From the NCBI RefSeq assembly GCF_904849725.1, contig NC_058518.1, forward strand, positions 6,778,147-6,842,146: 64,000 nt of DNA, in the 5' to 3' direction. Below, piece after piece: positions 35,272 through 46,099 of the stretch (its first letter is position 1; every line of letters begins with the position of its first letter). The position numbers were made by a program, and so were the translations under genes. Source of the DNA: Hordeum vulgare subsp. vulgare (lineage: Eukaryota > Streptophyta > Magnoliopsida > Poales > Poaceae). Below the pieces are notes generated by a model. The model ran no database searches, was not told where the DNA came from, and saw nothing but the letters and a program-made list of their open reading frames with translations.

Positions 35272-35657
35272 TTTTGGAGCTCGGCCTCCATGAAGGCCGG
35301 TTTTTGAAAAAAACCCAAAATTCATGTTTTTACAATTTTAAAAAATCTGAGAAAAAATGCAGATATACATGGAGGCATAACACATATGGGTGTAAATTTT
35401 TAGGACAAAATACGTTGAAATAAGGTCTGTGCAAGAAAAGAATATTTGTGGCTTTTTAACACATGATACTATTCATTTCAAAAGTACATGAATTTTTGCA
35501 CAGACTGCATCTCAAAGTATTTCATCCTAAATTTTTGCACACGTATACGTTTGATCATTGTGTACTTGCATATTTTTTCAGTTTTGTTTTGAAACCAGAA
35601 AGTTTGAATTTGGAAATTTTCAAAAATAAAAGGCTTCATGGAGGCCGAGCTCCAAAA
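35272..35657. mobile_element. Fold-back element with TTTTGGAGCTCGGCCTCC ends
   Basis: The left end TTTTGGAGCTCGGCCTCCAT and right end ATGGAGGCCGAGCTCCAAAA are perfect inverted repeats. Similarity continues inward ('TTTTTGCACAGAC' against 'GTCTGTGCAAGAA'), so nearly the whole 386 bp folds back. The superfamily is not determined because no clean target duplication was found. Confidence 0.75.
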
Positions 35658-36479
35658 AACCCTACTCAGTAAGTAGCAATTTTTTAAGGTCATTCCAACT
35701 ATTTCAGATTGTACTGCGTCTGCATCATTTATCGCAATGTGGTATCTTTTCTTTTTTCTAAGATTCGTTTATCCAACAAGTTTTATTTTTCAAATCATGC
35801 GTCCAAATGTTGAACAGTTTTTTTGTTGGATTTCTCGCGTTGAGATCTCCAAAACTTGATGCGATGTTGATACATTTCGATGAACTTTTCTTCATGAAAG
35901 AAAAAAACGGATGAAAAAAATCCAAATCGGGAGAACTTTTTTCCCTTTTCAGAGGCACGACTCTCACGGAAGAAAGCAAAGAAAATGCATTTTTATTCTC
36001 TTTTTGAGAAACACAGACGTGCCTCTTGTGAAAGCAAATTTGTGCCTCCACAAAAAGAAAAAAACATGTTTTTTTCATGCAAATAGTTTTTTAATAATTT
36101 TTTTGGTCTAAATCCTAGAAAAACTTGGGAAAACCGAAAAGCCAAACCCCCCACCCCCTCCCAAAAAAAATCATCTAAAAACCAAAAACGAAAAAAGATA
36201 AAATAAACAAAATTTGAAGGAAATGTCAAGAGTACAACGAAACACAAGCCAGAAAACACAATATGCGTAGCTGCCACACCTTCATAACTCCAAATACCCG
36301 GATTTGTTACAGTTCCTCCTGAAATACTCCAACCACCCCACGAATCCGTTATTCCTAAACGAGTCATGAAGGGAATTACGAACATACCTTGTCGACGAGT
36401 TTTTTCAATTGATCCAAAGTGACCCTTGGAGAGGCTTCTGAACGAATACTCACCCATTGATTGCTCTCATGTTTCAAGC
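35658..36479. other. Unassigned low-complexity-rich spacer
   Basis: Contains 'GAGGCACGACTCTCACGGAA' and 'GACGTGCCTCTTGTGAAAGC' phrases familiar from Triticeae intergenic repeats, with A/T homopolymer runs. No gene recognised. Confidence 0.35.
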
Positions 36480-37600
36480 TTCAGTTATCCAACAGTGGAG
36501 ACGAAGGTGGTCAAATAAGATCGAATGGCTCGCTATACTCACCTAAACTTCTCATAAGTTAAAAATTAGCACACAACTGGTCCACCTATGCTCAGTCCAA
36601 ACATTGACGATGCCTAATACCCCTCAAACACAAGCCAATATGTGAAACGGATATGGGACAGACCAAACACGTTCCAACATGGCCACCTCGTTGAATCGGC
36701 CGCGGTAACCCACCCCGTCCTAACTGTGTCCCTAGAAAATTCCCACCCTATCCTAAGACGGACCAAAGCCCTACTCTCGTACTCCCTAGTCCCACTCCAC
36801 TACATCCGCTCCGCTCTTCGTCTCTTCCCCTCCCGCGTCATCATGGTCATCTCCGGCAGCAAATCTAGTAGGGAATAGACCCCGACTTCTGGGACGTGCC
36901 AATCACAGAGGATTCAAGAAAAGCCCCCAAAAATGAGGAGATTGTGCCCCGCATCGCCCTCCACCGATCATGAGTGTACATGCTCGGGAGTTCGAGCTAT
37001 GCGATGTCCACTGCCAGGCAGGTCCATGCCTATCTGTCGCGCCGCCGTGTTTCCTGGAACATGGTGAATGCTCGCGCGATGGGCTGGCCTCTTCTTCCCG
37101 GCACCCGGCCTGTTAAACCACATTTTTCGGAATTGAGGGGATTGCCCCCCAATTTCATTGCTGAAACTTATAAGACATACATAAATGAAGACCATTCTAG
37201 CTAGAATGGTTTAGGTTCCATGACCACAACACCACTCCATGTCTACCATCTCAGAAACAGATTACCCTCCGTGGCACCAACAAGCCGAGGTGTTCTGTTC
37301 TTCTGTTAGTGTTTTAAGGTTCAGCTATCCAACAACAGAAATAAAGATCGAACGGCTCCTACACTCACCTACACATCCGTCCCGGTCATTGTGTGGTTAA
37401 AAAGCATACAACCGGCCAACCGATACCTAGTACAAACAACTAAGGTATGCATCGCTCAAACCAAAGCGCACACATGGGGTGGATATGAGGCGGATCAAAC
37501 ATGCCCGAACACAGCCCCGACGCTGGACCAGACCACTCTAGCCCATCCCGTCCTCACTGCGTCCCGACAAAAACTCCACCCCATTCGGGGGAGACTATGT
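36480..37600. repeat. Direct repeat pair of about 300 bp
   Basis: 36480-36780 and 37320-37590 share order and wording: 'CAGTTATCCAACA', then 'AAGATCGAA.GGCTC', 'ACTCACCTA', 'GGATATG', 'CCACCCCGTCC / CCATCCCGTCC', 'ACTG.GTCCC'. Identity is perhaps 65-70 percent by eye. No coding frame is common to both. Between them lies a second copy of the 35.2-kb 'GTGAATGCTCGCG' segment. Confidence 0.55.
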
Positions 37601-38005
37601 ACGACTTATTGTGTTTTTTTTCTTTAGCTAAGATAGCTAGTCTTTATTGATTAGTGCATACGTCCTTCAGAAATAAAAAATTTGCACTGAGAAAAAGAAG
37701 ATATGTGTTAAAAAAAAAGAAAACAGACTAGAAAGAATAGAAAACCAAGAAAATCTGAAAAAAAAACTTGAAAGAAACAAAAGAAAGCTAAAGTATAACG
37801 AAGAAATAAAAAAAACAAATAATATTTTTTTTGTAAAATCAAAGAAAATCCGTGAGAAAAGAAATAAAACCAAAGAAATAAAAAAAAGGAAAACGAAAAT
37901 AAACACAGAAAAATGAAGCAAAACGAACATAAGCATGAGGTGACCAAACAACGCTAACGGATTAGCCCACTAGACGTCGCCCGAAGGCAATTCCTATTAT
38001 GAATA
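37601..38005. other. A-rich spacer
   Basis: 37660-37920 is more than 60 percent A on the plus strand with many AAAGAAA runs. The long Phe-rich frames on the other strand are composition artefacts. Confidence 0.5.
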
Positions 38006-39244
38006 CTAGCAAACATGTCCGTGTATTGTAACGGGAGACAAATAAATTATGCGAAAGTCAAATGAGTATGACTCAATACTCTGACATACGAAGGTCTTCT
38101 ATTTTAACACGGTGGCTCACCATGTTGCCACTTATTTTTCTTCCCACGCACATTGATGATGGTGCGATGCCCACGCTGATCACAATACATTGGACAATGT
38201 AAATCCAAGGCTATAAGTTTGCCACTGTACGCCACAAACTTTTCATTGTGTTGCGCAAGGAAATGCTTAAAACTTTTAAAAAATCTCATCGACAACGAAC
38301 TACTCCCAACGTCTAGACATATAAGGACTTTTGAAAAACTAATCAAATCATAGACATAAAAGATTTTTGAATCGGCGAACAGTTTTTTAAATCGATAAAC
38401 ATTGTTTTAAAATTTTGGATTTTATAAAAATTGACGAACATTGTTTGAAATAGTTTAACAATTTTTGAGTTCATGAAAAATTTTCTACTCAACAAACATT
38501 TTTTGAATTGTTGAGACTTTTTTAAAAATTGGGAATAAATTTTAAAAATCTGCATTTTTTAATTTATGTGAACATTTTCTAAAATTTCATGGATTTTTCT
38601 TCAGATCTCTTAATATTTTCTAAAAAATTTATACACTATCATTTTGTTAAAATCATGAACATGGTTTTACTTTCTGACCATTTTTGTAAAACGTGAATAC
38701 TTTTTATAATTGATGACCAATTGTGCAAAACCGCTACATTTTTTTAATCCACAAAAAATATGATTTCCTTAACATTTTTGGAACTCACATAAATTTTATG
38801 GTTTCTTGAATATGTCTTTGAAAAGTTGCAAAAATCCAAATTAGTTGAAAGAAGGAAGAAAACAGAATGAGAAAAGAAAAGAACAAAAAAGAAAATGAAA
38901 AAAGTAGAGGAGTCAAGCCCCGCACAAGGGCCAGCCCATGAAGGCATTTGCGTGAGAAAAAGAAAGGGGAAGTTTGTGTGCCCTTTTTTCGAAAAAATCA
39001 AAAACCATAATTAAAAGTTTCAAAAAATACTGAAGATAATTCTGTGGAAACTTGTATCTATTCACTGCTGATCCATAAAGTTTTGTTTTGACTAAATGTA
39101 ATTTGTTAGCTGTACAAAACCAAATTTCAGGCCTAATCACAAAAAAATCTGGCCCATTTGAAAATATATATTTGTCTTTTTTGTTGTACGCCACTTGTGA
39201 ATTTAAAATGAAATGAATTATTACACATGTGTAGTATATATGCC

Positions 39245-39269
39245 TGTGTGTGTGTGTGTGTGTGTGTGT
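39245..39269. repeat. (GT)n microsatellite
   Basis: Twelve GT units within the second Helitron-like copy. Confidence 0.9.
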
Positions 39270-39329
39270 TTGTAAAATGTTATGATTTTTGCAGTAAAAA
39301 TGCTTTCTTTTGAGGTGCCCGTGCACAAC

Positions 39330-39405
39330 TCGGAATATTCGCGGGATCGATCCCTAGTATCCCCGCTAGAAGCGCTAGGCGTTAGCCACTATCCTGCTTG
39401 TGCAT
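39330..39405 (-). ncRNA. tRNA-like sequence (pol III A/B-box pair), probably decayed
   Basis: On the minus strand AGTGGCTAACGCC (near 39380-39392) resembles the D-arm/A box, and GGGATCGATCCC (near 39343-39354) forms a T-arm with a B-box-like core, about 30 bp apart. The acceptor stem does not pair well. It may be a tRNA pseudogene or the head of a SINE. Confidence 0.3.
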
Positions 39406-39933
39406 CTTTGATTTTTATCAGTATTATGTCTGTAGAACAATTCTAGAATAGACGAACATATTTTTCGAAGTTGGTGGATGTTTTGAAATTAACGAACATT
39501 TTTTGAACAACTTGCAAAACACCAGATCCGTGTATCAAACCCAACCAATAGTCACTAGATACAACAAATCGCTCAAAATCAGGTGATACTATATATATTT
39601 TGGGGTGGGTGAGAATTTTCGAGTTAGGTAAGAAAATAATTCAAAATAATGCTAGAAAATTAGGGGATGGGGTCCAAATCATGCCAACCTTGATCATTAT
39701 ACCACATGATTTAAGACAAGGCCTAGGCAAAATCACATGGGGAACACGAAAAGAGGGACAATTAAGGAAAGATTCAAAATAATCCATCAAAACTCAACTC
39801 AATAGAAGGGGTACATCTGGCATCTAATAACATGACAAGAAAGTAAAGCGATCTAGGGTAGTTCTCTTCCAAATCTCTAGGAGAAATTGGTCTTGAGAGA
39901 CAATCCCTCCAATTGAAAGGTTGTGGAGATCTT

Positions 39934-40520
39934 CACTAGTAGAAAACGGGCCTTTGGCCTGGACCATTTAGTCCCGGAGTGCCTCTGGGCCGGGACTAAA
40001 GGCCCGGCCACGTCGCCCCAATTCTCAATGCCTCCCTCGAGGCTTTAGTCCCGGCCCGTAAGGAGCCTTTAGTCCCGGTTCGTGTCACAAACCGGGACTA
40101 AAGGGCTACGCGGTGGGCAGTGGTGGTGGCAACCGTTCGTATCCCCCTTTAGTCCCGGTTGGTGGCTCAACCCGGGACTAAAGGACTAACACGTGGCCTG
40201 CCGTGGTGGTGGCAACCGTTGGTATACCTCTTTAGTCCCGGTTGGCGTCTCAACCCGGGACTAAAGGACTAACACGTGGCCTGCCGTAGTGGGGCGACCG
40301 TTGGCATACCTCTTTAGTCCCGGTTGGTGGTTGAACCCGGGACTAAACGCCTAACACGTGGCCTGCCGTAGTGGTGGCAACCGTTTGGCATACCTCTTTA
40401 GTCCCGGTTGGTGGTTGAACCCGGGACTAAAAGCCTAACACGTGGTCTGCCGTAGTGGTGGCAACCGTTTGGTATACCTCTTTAGTCCCGGTTGGTGGCT
40501 CAACCCGGGACTAAAGGCCC
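39934..40520. repeat. Left terminal and subterminal hairpin repeats of CACTA C
   Basis: At least five tandem units of about 85 bp, each with 'CCTTTAGTCCCGGTTGGTGG' and 'AACCCGGGACTAAAGG' arms plus 'CTAACACGTGGCCTGCCGTA' (40130-40520). The regular tandem form differs from element B and lies directly upstream of the exonuclease promoter. Confidence 0.88.
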
Positions 40521-40686
40521 AAACGGTTTAAATCCCGCGTCGTTTCGGGCGATGAAAAGCACGAACCGAAGCGTACAATCGCCATTTCTCTGTTCTTCTT
40601 CTCTCTCGCGTCACCCTCTCTGTTCTTCTTCTCTGTCGCGTCGCCCTCTCTTCTTCTCCTCTCTTCTTCCCTTCTCTTCTTCCACC

Positions 40687-42336
40687 ATGCCAACTATCTT
40701 TCGTGAGGTGGTCGCGCATGGCGCGACGAAGCTCCGTGTCGTGTACACGAACCTGAGCGAGGAGGTGCCGTTTTTCCTTCAACAGTTGAAGGAACGATGG
40801 TTTAACCCCGCACCGGATCATGAGAAGTTCTTCGGCCTTGATCTGGAGTACACGGCCGATCAACGTGGTGTTGCCGTCATTCAAATATGCTTCGCAAGCC
40901 ATGTCGTGATCTTCCAATGGGCGAAGTAAGTTCTGAGGCTTTCTTTGTGTATTTGTGTATCTGATAATCCCTCCCCTAGGGTCACTACTCCCACGTTCAC
41001 ATGGATTTTGTGTATTTGTGTATCTGATTAAGTAGCGTAGTAGATTTTGTGTATTTGTACATTTGATTTAGTAGTGTAGTCAGTGGCGGTGCCAGGATGA
41101 GAAGTGTGTGATGTCATTTCAATTCTACAATGTCATATACATGTGTTTTTTTTCTAAATTTATAAAAAAATACATGGTTTCTTCTTCTGTACAATGGATT
41201 TGCCAAAAACCTGTGTGGTCAATTGACCACACTCCTCTCCATGTGGCTTCGCCACTGAGTGTAGTATGTGTGGAATTGGTTTTAGTAGTGTAGTATCTGA
41301 TTATATTTAGTAGAAATTAATTTGTTATTGTACAATTTTTTAGCGTTCAATATGTTTTAGTGTTGAATAGGACATGCTACGTACTCTTTTGTGTTGATTT
41401 AGTAGTGTAGCTAGAGTCCGATTATACTTAATATTATATTTAGTAGGAATAGATTTATTTGTGTTCATTTATAATTCACATTGGATCGAATTTTGTCAAT
41501 CCGATAAGACTTAGTTTGTAGTTTGGATTTACTAGTTAACAAGCTTTCTTTTGTTTGCATATTATGCATAATGTCCATAATCTATCATAGTGAATTCCAC
41601 GTATAAGTTTATTTGTTTCTATCATAGTTGGTTCCCTTCAAATAGTTGTAGTGAAACAATTTTGATTAGTTGAAGGGGAGCACAATCTAATTGGAATAGT
41701 TTTCCATAATCTGCAAAAATCGTATTAGAATGAACTAGTGTTTAATATGTTCCATTGGAATCATAGTTGGTTCGCTTCAAATAGTTGTAGTGATCTCTCT
41801 AGTTTCCATTGCATATGTTCTATATGAATCCTAAAGATAAGTTTCTCTTTAGTTGTAGTGAAACATGTTTCCTTATTGCAGCAGTATGTAACATTTGGTC
41901 CATTTTAATTTGTTTCTGTTGCAGGAGTGACAAGCATTGTCCAGGACTCATGGAGTTCCTTGGCAGCGGCGTCACTTTTGCTTCCGTTGACATAAGGAAC
42001 GACAGGCTGAAGATGAGGCACAGCTTCGGTATTGAGATACCAGCTGGTTGCCACGTTGATCTCCAAACGATATTCAAGCTTCAACATGACAGGACTTCGA
42101 TGGCTCGTATGGCAGTTGCCTTGATCGGCGATTCATATGCTGATATGAAGACCAGTTTCCCAAGGTCTCAGCACAGACTTTGGGAGAAGGGCCCACTTGA
42201 TCCTATCAACATTGAGTATGCAACAAAAGATGCATATGTTTCATACGAGTTGTACCGCAAGATTCGAGTCGTCCACTATGGCCAGCGTCACCTCGAGGTA
42301 GTTGGACATTCTGATTCAGATGATTCAGACGAGTAG
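40687..42336 (+). CDS. 3'-5' exonuclease, DEDDy (RNase D / WRN-exonuclease-like), carried by CACTA C
   Basis: Two exons, 40687-40925 and 41925-42336, joined in phase across a GT-AG intron of 999 bp, give 216 residues. The three exonuclease motifs are present: Exo I GLDLEYT (Asp52, Glu54), Exo II VDIRNDRLKM (Asp106) and Exo III YATKDAYVSY (Tyr178, Asp182). This is the full DEDDy set that holds two metal ions in RNase D and the Werner-syndrome exonuclease family. The size fits a stand-alone exonuclease domain; there is no helicase. The tail is acidic (SDSDDSDE). A TATA-like TTTAAAT (about 40527) and a CT-rich leader follow the subterminal repeats. The intron holds a hAT MITE. Frames and splice sites are intact, so the product could be active. 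It may process DNA ends or RNA, but its substrate is unknown. Either an old host-gene capture or a regular gene of this CACTA lineage. Confidence 0.85.
41081..41257. mobile_element. hAT-type MITE, 177 bp, TSD AGTGTAGT
   Basis: Ends CAGTGGCGGTGCCAGG and (minus) CAGTGGCGAAGCCACA, flanked by AGTGTAGT at 41073-41080 and 41258-41265. It sits within the exonuclease intron and leaves the splice sites untouched. Confidence 0.9.
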
Positions 42337-42479
42337 TGTTCTTAACGTCGAACACTTGTATATATATATCTATTGTAGCTATTATTATGTACTGTTTGGA
42401 CTAGTATCATGTATTTCTTGGACCAATTTATATATGTCTAGTTTCTGTTTGTGCCATTATAGTTTCCAAATTTGAATGG

Positions 42480-43160
42480 TTTAGCCCTTTCTAACTTCAT
42501 TTGCTACTTTTGAATGGTTTAGCCCTTTCTAACTTCATGGTATCATGCATTTCGACCACATATATATACAAAAATTCTTCAGTTCAAATAAGTTAAAAAA
42601 ATGAAATCCCTTTGTAAGAGATGAGTTCTCGTTCGAAACCCTGCTACTTTGAGAGAGATTGTCAGTTTTGTACACGAAGTGCATCCAGTTTTTGTCGTAG
42701 CCCTCTCAACTTTTTAACACATGCTATGTGGGTGAAATGATGATAGCATGCCAACTTTCAACATTTTCAGAGTTCATTTGTAGTGCTTTTCAATTTCAGG
42801 GTCAACTAGCTCAAAAAAAATAAGTAAATGCAAGAAATATACCAAATGAAGTCAGAAATTGTTGAAATTTTGTGATGTCCCTTTGAATGGTGCATTTTGA
42901 ACACACAAAAAGTATGGAGTTCAAATAAGTTAAAAAAATGAAATCCCTTTGTAAGAGATGAGTTCTCGTTCGAAACCTTGCTACTTAGGGAGAGATTGTC
43001 AGTTTTGTACACGAAGTGCATCCAGTTTTTGTCGTAGCCCTCTCAACTTTTTAACACATGCTATGTGGGTGAAATGATGATAGCATGCCAACTTTCAACA
43101 TTTTCAGAGTTCATTTGTAGTGCTTTTCAATTTCAGGGTCAACTAGCTCAAAAAAATAGT
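42480..43160. repeat. Two copies of the 337-bp repeat (CACTA C)
   Basis: 'ATGAAATCCCTTTGTAAGAG' occurs at 42600 and 42938, and the following text ('GTACACGAAGTGCATCCAGT', 'ACACATGCTATGTGGGTGAA') is the reverse complement of the array in B. The two copies are nearly identical to each other. Confidence 0.9.
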
Positions 43161-44010
43161 TAATTATGAAAATATTAATTATGAAAATAAAAAAATAGTT
43201 TTGCATTATTTATTCAATTTGAAACACTTTTCATTATCATAGTTTTGTCAAATTCTTAAATATGCAAAAAGAATTTTTAATAAACATAGTTTTTAATTGA
43301 AAATAACTAAATAGATAATAGTTTGGATAGTCAAAAATATTAATTTTGAAAATAAAAAATAGTTTTGAATTATTTATTCAATTTGAAACAATTTTCATTA
43401 TCATAGTTTTGTCAAATTCTCAAATATGCAAAAATAATTTTTAATAAACATAGTATTTAATTGAAAATAACAAAATAGATAATAGTTTGGATAGTCAAAA
43501 TGATTAATTATGAAAATAGAAAATAGTTTTGAATTATTTATTCAATTTGAAACACTTTTCATTATCATAGTTTTGTCAAATTCTCAAATATGCAAAAAGA
43601 ATTTTTAATAAACATAGTTTTTAATTGAAAATAACAAAATAGATAATAGTTTGGATAGTCAAAATTATTAATTATGAAAATAGAAAATAGTTTGAATTAT
43701 TTATTCAATTTGAAACACTTTTCATTATCATAGTTTTGTCAAATTCTGAAATATGCAAAAAGATTTTTTAATAAACATAGTTTTTAATTGAAAATAACAA
43801 AATAGATAATAGTTTGGATAGTCAAAATTATTAATTATGAAAATAGAAAATAGTTTTGAATTATTTATTCAATTTGAAACACTTTTCATTATCATAGTTT
43901 TGTCAAATTCTCAAATATGCAAAAAGAATTTTTAATAAACACAGTTTTTAATTGAAAATAACAAAATAGATAATAGTTTGAATAGTCAAAATTATTAATT
44001 ATGAAAATAG
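43160..44010. repeat. 164-bp AT-rich tandem repeat, about five copies
   Basis: 'GTTTGGATAGTCAAAA' (or GTTTGAATAG) recurs at 43321, 43485, 43649, 43812 and 43976, giving a 164-bp period. Units contain 'ATTATTTATTCAATTTGAAA' and 'ATCATAGTTTTGTCAAATTC' and are close to identical. Confidence 0.92.
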
Positions 44011-44041
44011 AAAAAATTGAAACTATATCCGAAATCATAGA

Positions 44042-44085
44042 GAAAATTCAATCTAAATTCTCATTTGAATTTAGATTGAATTTTC
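44042..44085. other. Perfect 19-bp inverted repeat with 6-base loop
   Basis: GAAAATTCAATCTAAATTC at 44042-44060 pairs with its complement at 44067-44085. Weaker pairing continues about 25 bp outward. It separates the AT-rich repeats from the promoter block. Confidence 0.8.
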
Positions 44086-44104
44086 ACTATAATTTCAAAT
44101 ATAG

Positions 44105-44470
44105 TTACAATTTTCAGTGAGTTTAGGCCCGTAAGCCTGCTTTAGAGAGGAGCTCGATGGAGAAGCTGCGACGGGGCTTATAAACAAGTATTAGTCCCCC
44201 TCGCTGGGCGAGGTGGGACTAAACTTATCTTACAGCCGAGGAGGGGCTTTAGTCCCGGTTGGAGCCACGCCCCGGGACTAAAGACCCCCTTTAGTCCCGG
44301 CTGGAGCCACGCACCGGGACTAAAGACCCCCTGCTTCCCGCCTCTTGGTCTTCCCGAAAAGAGGCCTTTAGTCCCGGTTCGTGGCTCCACCCGGGACTAA
44401 AGGGGGTCTTTAGTCCCGGCCCGAGCCACGCACCGGGACTATAGATCCACCTATATAAGCGGGACCTCGA
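44105..44470. promoter_or_regulatory. Internal hairpin-repeat block with divergent TATA boxes (CACTA C)
   Basis: The plus strand CCTATATAAGCGGG (about 44449-44462) points to the Ulp1 gene. The minus strand TTTATAAGCCCC (about 44176-44187) points back to the AT-rich repeats. Between them lie 'CTTTAGTCCCGGTTGGAGCC' / 'GCACCGGGACTAAAG' pairs. It mirrors 25050-25415 in element B, including the GAGCTCCTCTC sequence downstream of the outward TATA. Confidence 0.6.
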
Positions 44471-44574
44471 AAATTTCCAACCCAATTCGTCCATTACTCT
44501 TCTTCTTCCTCTCGTTCTCCTGCCCGGCGCGGCACAACGACGAACGTAACCGACGCCGTCAGGCTGCCCGCCGT

Positions 44575-44830
44575 CCTGCTCACCGTCGGTCGTCCTCCTC
44601 GCCGCCGCGCCGTCCTCCTCGCCGCCGCGCCGTCCTCCTCGCCGTCGTGCCGTCCTCCTCGCCGCCGCACCGTCCTCCTCGCCGTCCTCCTCGCCGCCGC
44701 GCCATCCTCCTAGCCGTCGCGCCGTGTTCCGCGCCGCCGCGCCGTCCTCCTCGCCGCCGTGCCATCCTCCTAGCCGTCGCGCCGTGCTCCTCGCCGTCGC
44801 GCCGTCCTCCTCGCCAACACTCCGGCCAGT
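44575..44830 (+). repeat. C-rich minisatellite (probable 5' leader of the CACTA C gene)
   Basis: Repeats of 'CGTCCTCCTCGCCGCCGCGC' in units of roughly 20 bp. Frames run through it on both strands but are low-complexity Arg/Pro/Ala products. Position matches the GC-rich segment 24700-25010 of element B. Confidence 0.6.
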
Positions 44831-45417
44831 AAGCCCCCCGCCCCCTCCTCCCCAATACTCCGCCCAGTATAGAAGAAAAGATGAAAAAGGAGAAGAGAAG
44901 AAGAAAAAGGAGAAGAAAGGAAGAAAAATGAGAAGAAAAGAAGAAAAAGGAGAAGAAAAGAAGAAAAAGAAAAGATTTTTTTGTCATTTAATTCCTATTG
45001 TTATTATGTTTGTGCTAGATTATTAGGGTTAGTAATATTTAGAATTAGGTTAGGGTTACAAGAAGAAGAAATATGAACAAAAATAAGAAAATAAGATTAG
45101 GAAAAATGAAAATAAGAAGAGGAGGAGAAGAAAAGAAGAAAAAATGTATATTGTATAGTGTATATGCTTAAGTGTATAGTGTATATAGTGTATAGTGTAT
45201 AAGGAAAGGAGAAATTTTGCTATAGTGTATATAGTGTATAGTGTATAAGAAAAGAAGAAAAGAAGAGGAGGAGAAGAGAAGAAAAGAAGAGGAGGAGAAG
45301 AAAAATGAAAATAAGTGTTAATAGTTTAATTTTGCTATTGTATATGCTTAAGTGTTAATAGTTTATTTTTAGCAAGAAAATTAATAGAACTAGTTTATTT
45401 TTTTAGTTCATTTTACG
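44830..45417. other. Purine-rich leader/intron of the CACTA C gene
   Basis: Runs of AGAAGAAAAGG and a 'TATAGTGTATATAGTGTATA' type repeat (45140-45250). No gene. Confidence 0.5.
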
Positions 45418-45741
45418 ATGCCTATCCCGCATCCTCGTCGTCGACTCGGCGGAGGACACCTGCTTGATCAGAGGGGCCCTGTCCGGGACTGGGCTTCGCC
45501 CGGCTGGTATTGGGAGGTGCTACCTTCCGGGGGGCGTAGGTTGGTGAGGAGTCAGCCCGTCGTTGACCCGATCCTTGTCTGGTGGCGGTCGCATGGGCCA
45601 GTGAGGGTGCCGAGGCTTCCAGACACCGCGGAGGTGGTACGTCACCGTGTCAGCGAGGAGGATGAGCACGTCCGTCGCTACATGGTTGCGTTGGAGGGCA
45701 GGTTCGAGCATACCTGGCAGGTTTTTCGGGGATCTCACTAG
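45418..45741 (+). CDS. 107-residue CACTA-encoded protein or exon, unknown function
   Basis: ATG 45418 opens a frame of 107 codons with balanced composition: basic, Pro/Gly-rich N-terminus (MPIPHPRRRLGGG), then WASPGWYWEVLPSGGRR and a helical C-terminal half (VSEEDEHVRRYMVALEGRFEHTW). No family is recognised. It lies between the internal promoter and the first exon of the Transposase_24/Ulp1 gene on the same strand, so it could be an upstream exon or a separate small protein. I saw no obvious equivalent in element B. Confidence 0.5.
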   Translation: MPIPHPRRRLGGGHLLDQRGPVRDWASPGWYWEVLPSGGRRLVRSQPVVDPILVWWRSHGPVRVPRLPDTAEVVRHRVSEEDEHVRRYMVALEGRFEHTWQVFRGSH

Positions 45742-46099
45742 AGCTATGATCCTGTGATGGTTCCTTCTCTTTGGGTGTCCACCGCCCGCGCCGATACCCG
45801 TCGGGCGCTACGGTTCTAGATGTATTAGTGATGCTATATGTATGATAGTATTCGAGGAGTATTAATGATAATATTCGACGATGTACGGACAAAAGTGATG
45901 ATGTATTAGCTTATAATTGAATGCATGCTAATTTGAATACTACTTTATTTTATGATTTGGTTTTGCTTATTGAATGCTCAAATTGGAAAATTACTCCTAC
46001 TTTGAATACTATGCAGAAATCTAGGAGTCTCAAATTGGAAAAGTACTCCTACTTTGGTTTTTGGTACAAAGGTTAAGAGAATCCGTTTTTTGCAGAACT

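Larger units (their letters stand above)
38006..39500 (-). mobile_element. Second Helitron-like copy, 3' terminus at 38006
   Basis: Begins CTAGCAAACATGTCCGTGTA after an A, matching the 15157 copy, and stays homologous for at least 700 bp ('GAGTATGACTCAATAC', 'CACCATGTTGCCAC', then many 'TTTTTGAATCG.CAAACA' phrases). The similar phrase 'AACGAACATTTTTTGAA' near 39485 suggests it extends about 1.5 kb. The far end was not identified. Confidence 0.45.

Noticed and set aside
35758..36457. Phe/Lys-rich frames
   Set aside because: A/T homopolymer-driven composition, no start context, no conserved motif.
37667..37951. Phe-rich hydrophobic frame resembling a membrane protein
   Set aside because: Comes from an A-rich tract read on the opposite strand.
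44580..44987. Arg-rich frames on both strands
   Set aside because: Products of the 20-bp C-rich minisatellite and the adjacent GAA-rich tract.
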